Source: Pinus tabuliformis (taxonomy: Eukaryota; Streptophyta; Pinopsida; Pinales; Pinaceae). From it: DNA of 64,000 bases. Positions 22,635-33,701 of this stretch are shown piece by piece. The stretch covers positions 628,982,992 to 629,046,991 of the forward strand of contig CM062816.1 in assembly GCA_031772625.1 (NCBI GenBank), read 5' to 3'. The notes under the pieces were generated by a model. It saw only the letters and a list, made by a program, of their open reading frames with translations. It searched no databases and was not told the DNA's origin. A program made the position numbers and the translations under genes. Each line of letters begins with the position of its first letter. Position 1 is the stretch's first letter.

Positions 22635-24104
22635 TTGGGTGCATCTGGAAAGAAGGGAATTTTCGTGGGCTATGGTGAAAATACTAAAGGCTATAGAATC
22701 TATGTAGCCGGTCAAAGGGAAGTCGTAATTAGTCATGATGTCACCTTTGACGAAGATATGGCTCTCAGCAAGGTGAACAATCTTCCGACTTTGAGGAGCT
22801 CTCAAGAAGCTGACACCAGGGAATCGAAAGAAAAGGATGATGAATCAATGCCTGATGTAGAAGAACCCATGGATCTAATTAATCCTCCTCCACATGAGCC
22901 TTCCTCTTCTAGGAAGAGGCCTTCATGGCTTAGGGGGCTACTTGATGATGCTGAAGGACATGCTGCACCCCGAGAAACCTTTCGTGAAAGTAAGAAACCT
23001 AATAGGTATTAGGGATACTTGACCATCATGAGCACGATCATACAAAATAAGCCTTCATCATTCTTAGACACCGTCAAGCATCAAGTATGGAAGGATGCTA
23101 TGACTGAAGAATATGAGTCTATCATGAAGAATGATGTCTGGGAAGTAGTTCCCAGACCCCAGGACAAGACAGTTGTTACTTCCAAATAGATTTACAAGAT
23201 AAAGCATGCAGCAGATGGAAGTACGGAAAAGTATAAGGCTCGTTTTGTTGCTCGTGGTTTCTTGCAGAAGGAAGGTATAGACTATGATGTGATATTTTCA
23301 CCTGTTTTCAGATATACGACTATCCACTTGATCATAGCCCTTGCCGCTTCACAAGGATGGAACCTACATTAGATGGATGTAAAGACTGTGTTCTTACATG
23401 GCTCAATCAAAGAAGAGGTCTACGTGGAGCAACCTGAAGGATTTGAAATTTATGATCGAAAATCTCATGTATGCAGGTTGAAAAAGGCTCTCTATGGGTT
23501 GAAGCAAGCAACCCGAGCATGGTATGAGAGGATCGACATCTACTTGATGAAGCTGGGATTCACTAGGAGTGAAGCCGATCCTAACCTTTACTTTAAGGTT
23601 GAAGATGACAAGCCTCTCATACTGGTGTTGTATGTGGATGACCTATTTCTAACAGGTGCAGACCCTCTCATTCACAAATGTAAGAGGGAGTTGGCTTTTG
23701 AATTTGAAATGAAGGACCAAGGACTTGAAGTATGGCAGAAGCCAAGGGAAATTTTCCTATCTCAAGGAAAATATGTGGTAAAAATATTGGAAAGATTTGG
23801 TATGATGGACTGCAAGCCTGTGACTACCTCGAGGATCTTAACTTTTAGAAGTTATACGGTAGTGATGTTGGACCAGATTTGGGAAATGCCTCTGAGTTTC
23901 AAAAACTCATTTGCGTTGATGTTCTTGGTGAACCTCCATCCGAACATATGTTTTGCAGTTAGCACTATGAGCTCATATTTGGTTGAGCCTCACTTTTGCA
24001 TTGATGCCAAGAATCTTCTAAGATATCTTCATGGCACAATTACTTATGGATTGAGATACACTACCATAAATATGAAACTGCATGACTATTTGAATGTTGA
24101 TTAG
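22635..24104 (+). pseudogene. copia reverse transcriptase
   Basis: After a short frame change, KKGIFVGYGENTKGYRIY and the Pro/Ser-rich linker lead into [79 protein letters not shown] and the active site [10 protein letters not shown] near 23628. In-frame stops occur at the end of the linker, at 23188 (before IYKIKHAADG) and just before MDVKT. After the active site, [11 protein letters not shown] shows a small deletion of the usual YFLG block. The later part ([30 protein letters not shown]) is recognisable but altered. The enzyme would copy element RNA into DNA; this copy is inactive. Confidence 0.9.
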
Positions 24105-24480
24105 GCAGGTAGTGTGGAGGATCACTGGAGCTCTTTTTAGTGCTGTTTTTCTTTTTGGATTCTGCTTCGATATAATGGACGAGTAGGAAGCAGAAGTTAG
24201 TTTCCATAAGCACCACCGAGACTGGATACATATCTACGAGTATGATCTCGTATGAAGCTGCCTGGTTGGGGAAGCTCTTCAGTGAGATGTTTGAACACAT
24301 ACCATTGTGATTCTCTGTAATAACCAGAGGTGGGATTCGATTATTGAGGAATCCCGTATTCGTCGATTTCTCCAACAGATAGACATCATCTGGGATATGG
24401 TAAGTCGATGAGAAAGGAGGCTTCATCGCATTAAGATGATGTATAGGTCGATACACCTTGTCAAAGCCCCGAGGACAGAT
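24105..24480 (+). pseudogene. copia RNase H, heavily broken
   Basis: Across shifting frames the sequence AGSVEDHWSS, SMISYEAAWLGKLFSEMFEH, RNPVFVDFSN and the following words match the order of copia RNase H, but there are many stops and frameshifts. A minus-strand open frame over the same bases is a shadow. Confidence 0.7.
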
Positions 24481-24599
24481 CTAATTTGTGATTTTCCCAA
24501 ATGACTTGGAGTCATCAAGAAACCCTTGTACAAGGGTCATGTATGTTGCATACATTGAGCTCTGAGAGCTTTGAGGGCTTGCGGTTATTACTGGAGCAA

Positions 24600-24900
24600 C
24601 ATACGACCACAGGGTGACTCACCCTCCCCTGGTGGTGCACACTAGAACAGGATGACTCACTCTCTTGTGGGACAAGATAATTCGCTCTCTTGTGGAATAG
24701 GATGATTCGCTCTCCTGTGTAGTAGGATTGATGTGTTCTCCTATGAGGCCTGGATTGATGTGTTCTTCATGGCGATTGTAGTAGGATTGATGTGTTCTCT
24801 TGTGAGGCCTAGATTGATGTGTTCTCCATGGCGATTGTAGTAGGATTGATGTGTTCTCCTGTGGGGACAAGATTGATTAGTTCTCTTGTCGAGGCATCCT
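24600..24900 (+). repeat. minisatellites in the copia interior (59-bp units)
   Basis: GACTCACTCTCTTGTGG-like words come first. Then AGTAGGATTGATGTGTTCTC plus CTGTGAGGCCT and a GATTGATGTGTTC-CATGGCGATTGT part repeats every 59 bp, at about 24721, 24780 and 24839. Each 59-bp unit itself holds two GGATTGATGTGTTCT half-units. Confidence 0.8.
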
Positions 24901-25033
24901 ACCCATGTAGTCTGGGACTCATGGGAAGTACCTCTCATCTGATCAATGAGCAGGGAAATGAGGTTAGGGACCATAGTAGTACCGATGGATGCATCGTTGT
25001 ATCTACTATACTCCCTATGCTAGGATGACCTCC

Positions 25034-25499
25034 ATTGATCTGGGATCAATGATATTGGTCTGGGACCAGTGGTAGGAGTTGTACCATACTATGACGCTAA
25101 CTTCGGGTTAGTTGAGACTGGTCTGGGACCAATGGTACATACTCCGAGACTGACTTCGTGTCAGTGCAGTACTGGTCTGGGACCAGTGAGAGTGGTACAT
25201 ACTATGACGCTGACTTCGGGTCAATTGAGACTGGTCTAGGACTAGTGGTACACTCTCTGAGACTACGATACTGGTTTGGGACCAGTGGTAGGAGTGGTAC
25301 TTACTATGAAGCTGACTTCAAGTCGGCTGAGACTGGTCTGGGACCAGTGGTACGCACTCTGAGACTGACTTTGAGTCAGTGGAGGATGATACTGGTCTAG
25401 GACCAGTGGAGTTGTACTCACTATGATGCTGACTTCGGGTTGGTTGAGACTGGTCTGGGACCAGTGGTACATACTCTGAGACTGACTTTGAGTCAGTAT
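25034..25499 (+). repeat. array of two alternating hairpin motifs
   Basis: Hairpin type 1 is a 7-bp stem with a 3-nt loop, ACTGGTC-TGG-GACCAGT. Nine copies start at 25034, 25054, 25117, 25171, 25230, 25270, 25332, 25391 and 25449. Hairpin type 2 is a 5- or 6-bp stem with a 5-nt loop, ACTGAC-TTYGR-GTCAGT. Seven copies start near 25097, 25149, 25209, 25311, 25364, 25428 and 25481. The two types largely alternate. The first type-1 copy has ATTGATC/GATCAAT, with both stem changes compensated. The array is non-coding and lies between RNase H and the 3' LTR, so it would be part of the element RNA. Confidence 0.85.
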
Positions 25500-25519
25500 G
25501 ATACATCCTCGATCATTTC

Positions 25520-25690
25520 TTCTTCTTCATAATTCAGACAAAAGCAGAGTAGAACAAGACAATGCAAGAGCAGAGCAGAACAGAGCAAAACAATACCGAT
25601 TAGTACAGGGCAGAAAAAGACAAAGCAAAACAGGTAGAATAGAGCAGAGCAGGGCAAGGGTCAGGCTATACAGGGCAGTGCATTTGATGG
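25520..25690 (+). repeat. AGCAGAGCAGAACAG-like purine-rich degenerate repeat
   Basis: Words such as AGAGCAGAGCAGAACAGAGC recur with variation. Its purine bias is the continuation of the repeat-filled 3' interior of the copia element. Confidence 0.6.
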
Positions 25691-25740
25691 ATGAATAGTA
25701 ACGACTGATAGACAGATTGCAGATGAAGTTCTCCTTGGTT

Positions 25741-26802
25741 GAGAGGGAGAGTTAAAATTGGCAACCAGGGACAAACTTCATGTGGGTCATCTTATTCATG
25801 GCTGATAATATTTTTATTAGATTCCCCTCATCGAGAGATGTAGGATTGATATAAAAATCATCCGATTCTGATAAGTATTCATGGAGATATGAATTTATTT
25901 TGATTATGGAATTATTATCAAGCCGACCTACAACTCATGTAGGCTCAGAAGCCCAACAGTCGCATCTATTCAAACACCAATGTTGTGTATAAATATAAGA
26001 GGAATTTTCCTCATTTTCACTCACTCTTCTCATCACATCTCTCTCTCTCTCTACTGCACAGAAATGAGTCTCTTCTCTACTGCGCAGAAATGGGTCTCTC
26101 TCTCACACATGTGAAGCCGGAAGTTGTTGAACCTGAAGCTACAACTGCAGATCCAAATATTGACCTGCGTGGCCTAGAAGATCTCCTCTTTGGAACTGCT
26201 CTGTAGGTTCATCTGAACCTTGTCTGAAAGCCGCAACTTTTGGTGGTGGAATGAAGTCAATCCGACGAACGATTTGCAAGATATCGACTGCCCTAGTTTG
26301 AAGCCGGAAACTGCTGAAACTGAAGCTGCAACTACAGAAGTAAAGATTGACCTACGTGGCCTAGAATATTTCCTCATCTGAACTATGCTGTAGGTTCATC
26401 TGAACCTCCTCTAGAAGCCACAACTTTTGGTGGTGGAATGAAGTCAATCTGATGGTCGATTTGTGAGATATCGTCTGCCCTAGTTTGATAATGAAGCCGC
26501 TAATGTTGATGCTGCTGATCTAGGGTTTGCTACTGCTGATGTGAATCATATTTATTGTACTATTTCTCTCTGCTGAATTATTGAATATAAAAGAATATTT
26601 GATCAAAGGGTTTCCCCACACACTGTGGGGTTTGTCCCTAGCTAGCCGCCACATCTTGTGTCTCTTGTCTTGGCTTGTTTTCTGTCGATCATTTAATGTT
26701 CTATCTGCACTTTACTTTATGTACATGTGATTGCTAATTTGTGGAATATAATAAGAAAAATAAGTAAACTGTTATAAGCATAGAACATACCGTAACTTTA
26801 CA
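25741..26802 (+). repeat. polypurine tract and nested copia 3' LTR
   Basis: GAGAGGGAG at 25741-25749 is the polypurine tract. The LTR begins at 25750, where the expected TG has become AG, and ends ACTTTACA at 26802. It matches the 5' LTR closely, including TATAAATA at 25987-25994. It also carries an extra duplication of about 31 bp (CTCTACTGCRCAGAAATGRG) near 26050-26100 that the 5' LTR lacks. Confidence 0.9.
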
Positions 26803-26807
26803 CCCTC

Positions 26808-27086
26808 TTATTATATTGGTGTACCCATGTAGTCCCCATATTGTTACTATTGTGCCCCATAGAAGCCCACTATTGCTATTATTGTGCCCTTACATTATTA
26901 TTGTTATGTCGGCTCTAATTATATTATGACTCCTTACACTCCTATATATAGAAATGAGGTCTTGTCATTTGTATCATCCAAGAATTTTTCATTTGTGTAA
27001 TGTAAATGAGGTTGCCCCCTCGAAGAGGCTGAATTCCAAGGCGTTCAACTATCTTTTCTATCTTTTTGTGAGTTGGTTTCATAACA
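26808..27086 (+). repeat. right part of the chromovirus 3' LTR
   Basis: TTATTATATTGGTGTACCCA to TTTCATAACA repeats 17511-17790 with scattered substitutions. Together with 20035-20088 it completes the 3' LTR. Confidence 0.9.
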
Positions 27087-27501
27087 AAAAATGGTGGTGC
27101 TTTCTTTCTTGGAGAATGTTTAGTTTCATGGTTGAGCAAGAAGTAAGCTTCATTCTCACTATCTATATCTAAAACAAAATATATTGCAACAACTTCTTGT
27201 TGCACTCAATTATTGTGGATGAATCAAATTTTGCAAGATATACAAGTGTTTTATGATTATTATTTGTGACAATAAAAGTGCCATCAACATTTCAAAGAAT
27301 AACATTTTTCACTCAAACACAAAACATATACCAATCAAGTACCATTTCTTAAGAGAGCAAGTTGCAAATCATATTGTGAAACTAGAGTATGTTCCTACAA
27401 AGGTGCATGTTTTCGATATTTTCACCAAACCATTCCCAAGAGATCAATTTGAGTACTTAAGGAAAATATTACGAGTAGTTCCTCATACCTCTCTCTACTA
27501 G
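27087..27501 (+). pseudogene. Ty1/copia RNase H remnant
   Basis: NGGAFFLGECLVSWLSKK, CCTQLLWMNQ, ICDNKSAINISKNNIFHSN, KHIPIKYHFLREQV and HVFDIFTKPFPRDQFEYL are the RNase H domain of a copia element from the GGAFFLG block to its end. Stops occur at 27134 region and around 27255. The 5' part is cut off precisely at the chromovirus LTR, yet the matching upstream copia sequence is not found on the other side of that element. Confidence 0.85.
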
Positions 27502-27905
27502 ATCTTGCTTCAGGAGGAAGAATGGAAACTGATATACCTTCAACATATCAAAATTAAGCTGCCAGGTCCACAAGCTCCATATGATAGGGAAGGTTGCTAA
27601 CAAGAGGAAGCAAGGTTGTAGGGGGAGTCCATTAGTTTCTTTCACATTGATATCAAAGGGGGAGAAGTATTTGTGATCAAACAAAAGAAAAAAGTATCTC
27701 CAACCACAAAAATCAAAATGGGGAGTAGTATTGGTGGTGAGTGGGCATGCTTCACAATAGCATAACAACATAAGAGAAGAACAACATGAATGGAGCAACA
27801 TCCAAAGGAAAAAACAAAGAGGCACAAGGTCACTTTTCTTGTGATTATTTATGGACATTATTTTTGTTTGATCATGGTGTTTCCATCAATGAAAAAGGAG
27901 TAAAA
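27502..27905 (+). other. copia region after pol with two purine-rich tracts
   Basis: AAGGGGGAGAAG near 27655 and AAAAAGGAGTAAAA at about 27890-27905 resemble polypurine tracts found after pol in large (SIRE/Maximus-type) copia elements. The minus-strand frames here have no recognisable motif. Confidence 0.5.
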
Positions 27906-29627
27906 TGTTAGATATTTGTTGTTATTGATGGCAAATTATGGAAAAGGTGTTGATAGATGATGGAAAAGACAAGATGTTTGAAAGATGAGTAGAGCATGGA
28001 TGGAGAAGGGGAAATGAATTTGAAAGAATTTATAGTGTAGAAGAATACCTCAAAGTCAACTGAAACCCACTTAGATGGAAAGAGCCCTGAAAGAGATTTC
28101 TAGTGGTATGTGGAAGTTAGAAAATGTTTTCCAGGATCAAAATATATGGTTACTCAAAGGTGAAGCCCTAAAAGTCAAAATATGTATCTAAAAGTTTTGG
28201 TGTTAGTTTTAGTTAAGGCTTGATTTGACATTTTTCCAAAGTTGTGGGAGAAACTAGGAACAGGATAAGTATAAGACTAATGTTAAATTCTAGGCATGTA
28301 GTTGGCTAGATTTGGCACCATGCACTGGGGTCCGCATACCACCATTTGGTTTTTTGTAACCCTAATTGTGACCGATGCTCAACCATGATATGTGATCGTG
28401 ATAGGCCAAATGACAGTGACACCTAACAATGAAATATGTAGATAAGAATAGGTGGTAGGCCAAATATTAATAAGGCGTAGGTGGCAGGCATAGATCAACC
28501 TTGATGATGTTAGTGACGTGACATGGCACTCCATATCGAGGACACATGGCAAGCATGATTGAACTTTTTGGTGACCAAGTGGGCCATTTCCAGGTGACAC
28601 ATGGACCACTCACTGGAGGATACGTGGCACATGTGACATGAGCATGATGTCATTCATATGGCTACAAGTTGGCTAAGTGCTAAGAAGTCAGGTCTTGGTC
28701 ATTGCCCTTGGTTGTACGTGCGAAGGGGCCATGAGACAAGTTTTCGGGAAATTTGGCATTATTGTGCTATATTCCGCATTTCACCATGTTTAGCAACAAA
28801 CTAAATTTAGAAAGTTGTAGTTAAAACCTATAAACTCACTGATTGCCTAAAATTAGCATATTAACTCAAAGATAGAGCTCAAAACAACAAATTGATGACT
28901 GAATAATTAAAGAACACATTCAGTTGACTTAAGAAAGAAAAAATAGGAGATCCATGCAAAGATTAAAAATCAATAAGTTATATAAAAGAAAAAGAATCCC
29001 AAATTCAGAAGTCAAAATTCTTTATAAACAAGGTCAATTTGGCAAGATGAATAGAAGAAAAGTGTTAATGATGAATTGTGGAATTGTTTTGGTGTGCTCA
29101 TTGAATTGGTTTGATGCTACTGGTGTAAGTTGTGGATTTCTTAGTAATCATATATTGTTGAAGATGTTTTGGTGAGTTTTTGAAGAGACAAACATAACTA
29201 TTTGCATAGGGAAATGAAATTTATGGTTTGAGTATGAAAATTGTATGAAAGATGAATCATTGAGGTCAAGCAAGTTATAACCTAGAAATTAGGGGTTGTA
29301 GCTCCTTCCAGTAGTTGGTGGTAAATATTCAGGGGTTGTGACTACTTTCAATTATAGCTGATAAATCATGGAGTAGTAGCTTCCTGCTAGTTGTAGCTAG
29401 AAAAATTTGTAACAACAAGTAGTAGCTTGCCTTGTGAATAAATTGAAGAAAAGTTTGAAGAATTGTGTGTTCATTTGTGTTACTAATATTACTCTTATCA
29501 TGCTCATATTAATTAATTGCTAAAGTATATTGATGGTGTCCTAATATACTTTCACTAATGAAAGAAAGTATAAAATTTATAGAACACTGATTCACCCCCC
29601 CTCTAGGTATTGTCCTATTTTCTAACA
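27906..29627 (+). repeat. probable copia LTR (1.7 kb)
   Basis: It starts TGTTAGATATTTGTTGTTAT after a purine tract and ends CTGATTCACCCCCCCTCTAG...TCTAACA, a terminus typical of SIRE-like copia LTRs. Degenerate repeats (TAGTAGCTTCCTGCTAGTTG) at 29290-29430 resemble those in the LTR ending at 34935. The bases after the end (TTTTGGTAAAGAGG) faintly resemble a primer-binding site. No second LTR copy is aligned here. Confidence 0.5.
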
Positions 29628-29629
29628 AT

Positions 29630-30750
29630 TTTGGTAAAGAGGTTGAAGTTATTTACGATGTCTAATTTAAATTCAGCAGAGAACATAAACCACTAAACCA
29701 CTAGTATATTGGTATATTTAATTTGATGAATGGATATATTATTGAGTTGGAACTGGAATAAAAGATGGCGCATAAAGGGGTGAAATGTAAGGATATAAGT
29801 AATTCATCATAAAATGTTTTCATGTAATGTAATTGAAATCATATAAAGGAAAAATAAACATACAAAAAATAAAATTATGTATGATACATGTAGTTGGTTA
29901 TAGTTTAGGTTATAAATAGTGCTTTTTTAGAAGGAAATTAGGTTGGATGATTATATGACTAGTGTTGCAAAGACAATTCCCAAAGGAGCCATATCACGAG
30001 GATTGGCAAAGAAATAAAACAAGTTAAACATGAATAATTATAAATATTGATTTAGTATTTTCAATAAGGAAATTAGGTTGGTTGAGTGTCTGAGTGTTTC
30101 AAAGAAGAATCATAGGAACCAATTATATAGTATTGAGAAAGGAAGAAAATAAACTAAACAAGAAGAAATATTATGATTTAGGAAACAATATTTTATGAAT
30201 TTTTAAATTGAGGCAATTGTTCTAGATATGTATAGATAGTGAATGAGAAAGGAAAGAGGAGGAGGTTAAATGAATTGCCAAAAGATAGTGTTGTCCATAT
30301 ATTATGTAATTAGTGATGAAAAGCATGGGAATTTGTTTTTATCACAAGTGAAAAGTAAAAATGACATATAAATTAAACATGGGGTTATGGGTTTCCAAAA
30401 ATAAATAGGCCAAGTTATATTCTCTTTCTTAGGACCTAATATTAGTAAATGTAGATACTGTAAGAGCTAGATTGTCATTGGCCACTCAAGTGAAATAAGT
30501 AGCCCAATGAACTCAAAGCATACTTCTTCCAGTAGTAAGATAACATTTTTCATAGCAATGATTTAGAAGAATAATCCCATATTACATAAGGTCTAATTCC
30601 TCCATGGAGCTGACAAATAATGAAATCAATCAAAATTTTGGAGTTATTTTAAAAAATGGAGTCACATTTTCTCAAGGAATCCAATAATCCAATTTGCATT
30701 TTATTAATCATGAAGACTCATAGTGAATTTCATAAGCAAAAAATGTCATG
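29630..30750 (+). repeat. unclassified 1.1-kb repeat, copy 1
   Basis: It aligns in order with 38840-39976. Shared words include GACACATGTAGTTGGTTWTAG, TATAAATAGT, GGAAATTAGGTTGGTTG, CTTGTCCATATATTATG and TTTGCATTTTA-TAATCAT. No coding frame is conserved between copies. Confidence 0.7.
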
Positions 30751-33701
30751 TTAACTTGGATGTTATTGGATGCCAATCCAAGGAATAAATTATGAATAGA
30801 CTTAATTTCTAGTAGGCATCTCGAGTCTTTTGAAATATTTATTAAATATTTATATGGGATAATTGCACACCACATTGTTGGTTTGAGAAAAAATGTATAA
30901 TGGTAAAATACTCCAGGGTAATTTTCCTTCCAAGTAGGGTCCATTATCTCTATCTTGTATGTGTTTTGGAGCATGCAACTCTTGAGAAACATCTCAATGG
31001 TCTTGTGGTTCTCTATCATCCATTAGTATGGAATATTGTGCTTATATGGTGTTTGGAGTTTTCAGAATTTTATTATTTGTAATGGTGTCTATTGATTTAG
31101 AACTATGAGCATAGGTGGCCTAAAGTTCTAGCGTTTATATGTTTATTTCGTGATTTTCGTTATGGATTTTTAGTGTTTGTGACCTATGGTTGGTAGTATT
31201 AATTGATTTTTTGGTTTTAGAACTCCATCCATAAATCACCTTGTTTTTTCTTTTTTTGTTTCATTTCTTTGTGAAGAGTCATCATAAAATGAGGACCTAG
31301 GTCATATGTTCCTTCCCCTTGATACAACATAATTTAAATTTTTTTAGAAACCAATAATATCCATGAAAATGGACATCAATACACGTCTAAGAATTCTAGG
31401 GTTATGAAAACCATTTTTATGGAGAAGGAACAAATCCAACTGTTGGGAACCATAATGCTTCATGTTAGGAAATATAGTTTATAACCTTAACAAAGGTTCT
31501 CACTTTTCTACCTGTAATCATTCAGATTAGGAATATCTCAAGGAATAAGACACTTTGTATTAAATTGAGGAGAAAATAGACTTGGGAAACCAATATTCCC
31601 ACCCTATTATATTTCATTTTAGGGTGTTGTATCAATCACAATGAGTAATCCAACTAGTCAAAAACATTCATCCTCATACATATATCATGGAGTAAGAAAA
31701 GTGATGACTTCTATCCAAGGAAAAATTTAAGTCTGGAAAATTATCTTGAAGTTTAAAAACATTGGGGAATCTCACGAGTCCCTAAGATGAAAACTATAAA
31801 ATGTTTATTGATGTATTTGTAAAATTATTCAAATTTATAACAATTTTTTATAGATTATTTATATAATTTTGGAGATTTTTAAGGTAAAATAATTTTATAT
31901 TGTAAAATTTGGGCATTTATAAAAAATGCAAATTGGTAAATCTTTTTTTTAGAAAAATCATGGAAAATTAGCCTACTTGTGAATATTATCCCCTAAAATT
32001 TTCCATGCTTCTATCCAAGAAACGACACTTGAAATGTTTCTTATATCCAAGTATACTCTATGTATATAAATTTTATAACAAGAACAAAAAGAAACTATGA
32101 AGTGAATAAGCATACAAATTTTATAGAGGCCAGTGGCAAAATTAGATAACATGAGTTTAAAATTGTTTAGGCCCAAGGCCGTAATATATATCTACGTCAA
32201 AAACCTATAGGGTTTTAGATAAAGTAACAAAGGAAACGAAGAAAAAAAGAAATACCTAGATTTGGGTTATGAATTTCATATTCAACTCATAAGTTCCATG
32301 GTAGCTTCATACAAAATATGAGTAATTAAGAAAAATACCGACTTGTAAAGAATGAATTTGCTGTTAAGTGTCAAGATAAGGTGAAAATATCGGAACAAAT
32401 TGCACAAACATTCTCAATGAGGAAACATTATTTTTCTCGTCATAGAGATAATACCTGTAGCCATAAAAAACATAGAAAGTTAATATATGGAAGAATGAGG
32501 ATGACACTTATGAAACCAAAATCTAAACCAAAAACAAATATTTACACTAAAAATTTATACCTGGGAATGAGTGCATAACTAAGGTGATAGAATTGGTTGA
32601 GTCAAATCAATAGTTGAAGGATCAAACTTTCATAGGAGCGTGCCACAACTTTCCTTGACCACATTAGGCATATCAAGGTTGAGGATTAGAATCACAACTT
32701 GATTGTTATTTTGGGACTCATTGCAAAAATGATATACAAATCTCTACATTTGGATTTTGATTGAGATCTTCTTACTTATAGACCATAAAAACAATTGTCC
32801 ATTTTTAATGTGATTGATATCTAATACAATTCTTCTAATTTTTCATTTTGTTGCCAAGTGAATTATTTTAGATATATTTATCCCAATCTTTTTAACTACT
32901 AAACAAGTGATCAATGGTATGAACCTTGATCTCATAAGTATGAGGAAGTAAGTCAGATTGTATTGCATGATTTTGATTAATTAAGGTCTACTGAATATAA
33001 ATGGTATGAATTTTCTTAAGAAATATTTCTGTTGATCTAATCAACTGAGAGTGAGGAAGTCTGAGTTGTTGATTAGATGTCAACATTTTTATCTTGCATT
33101 AGTCTTGTAGGGATGTGTTAATTAAAAATCCAATGAAAAGGATCCCCTTTGTGTATGATTGTTGAGCTACCAATTTTTGACTACTTTCCATCTTGGTAAA
33201 AGGTCTAGTGAAATTATCATTATTGAGTATATTATTGTAAGGTAGTAATGGGTTACCAGAGTTTTTGGTATCCATGCAACATTGGTTTGTTGGTTTCTAT
33301 TGAAATCTGTTGTATATGTTAGAACTTAAAATGATAGGGCTGTGTGATTTTCAAGGTATTGATCTAGGGAACTTGTAATATTTCCTCGAGGATGTTGCTC
33401 GCTATGACTAGAGTATTGTAGTTTCCAGTTTGTGTTGAAGATTATTTGCTACACAAAATAGGTTAGGATCAATATTTCCTAATAATAAAGGGATTGTATA
33501 TGTTGTAAAAATTTGCTACAAGAATATCAGTTTTGCTGGTACTAAGATCATAATTTGAGTATTATTGGTGTAAAGATGTTGTAGTCTACATGAGTGAGTT
33601 TGTTGTGATAAAGATATTGTAAAAGAGGTTTCTTAAATTATTTGGTTATGAAAATATAGTGAGAAGTGTTACTAATAACACTGAATATATTGTTGGTGAT
33701 G
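30751..33701. other. AT-rich DNA without a recognisable gene
   Basis: A 103-codon minus-strand frame at 30708-31019 has a protein-like composition (WKENYPGVFYHYTFFLKP) but no recognised motif and no neighbouring exon. The rest, including 33000-33700 with TTGTTGGTGATG-like T/G-rich words, may be interior DNA of old elements. Confidence 0.4.

Larger units (their letters stand above)
20089..26802 (+). mobile_element. nested Ty1/copia element with decayed gag-pol
   Basis: Two LTRs of about 1.0 kb (20089-21106 and 25750-26802) flank a 4.6-kb interior with gag, integrase, RT and RNase H remnants. The insertion duplicated 5 bp of the chromovirus LTR: CCCCC at 20084-20088 and CCCTC at 26803-26807, one base changed since. 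The LTRs are still very similar, so this insertion is clearly younger than its host element. The protease and integrase core are deleted and several stops interrupt pol, so the copy is dead and was probably already defective when it inserted. The stretch between RNase H and the 3' LTR (24480-25749) is unusually long and made of repeats. Confidence 0.92.
17458..27086 (+). mobile_element. shuffled mini-chromovirus (Ty3/gypsy), split by a nested copia element
   Basis: The 5' LTR is 17458-17790 and the interior is 17791-20034. The 3' LTR is split into 20035-20088 and 26808-27086 by a copia insertion. Without the insertion the element is about 2.9 kb, far shorter than an autonomous chromovirus. 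The interior keeps gag, the start of protease (three times), a piece of the post-integrase GPY/F region, RNase H and a chromodomain. Reverse transcriptase and the integrase core are missing, so the copy is non-autonomous. Possible 5-bp target repeats are ACAAA on the left and AAAAA on the right. However, the two flanks do not look like one interrupted sequence, so the target repeat is doubtful. Confidence 0.85.

Noticed and set aside
24619..24974. Two minus-strand His/Thr/Gln-rich frames
   Set aside because: They are antisense readings of the 59-bp minisatellite in the copia element.
27906..29627. Primer-binding site after the LTR, making it a 5' LTR
   Set aside because: TTTTGGTAAAGAGG matches the initiator-Met site only in part, and the LTR follows RNase H and a purine tract, so it is more likely a 3' LTR.
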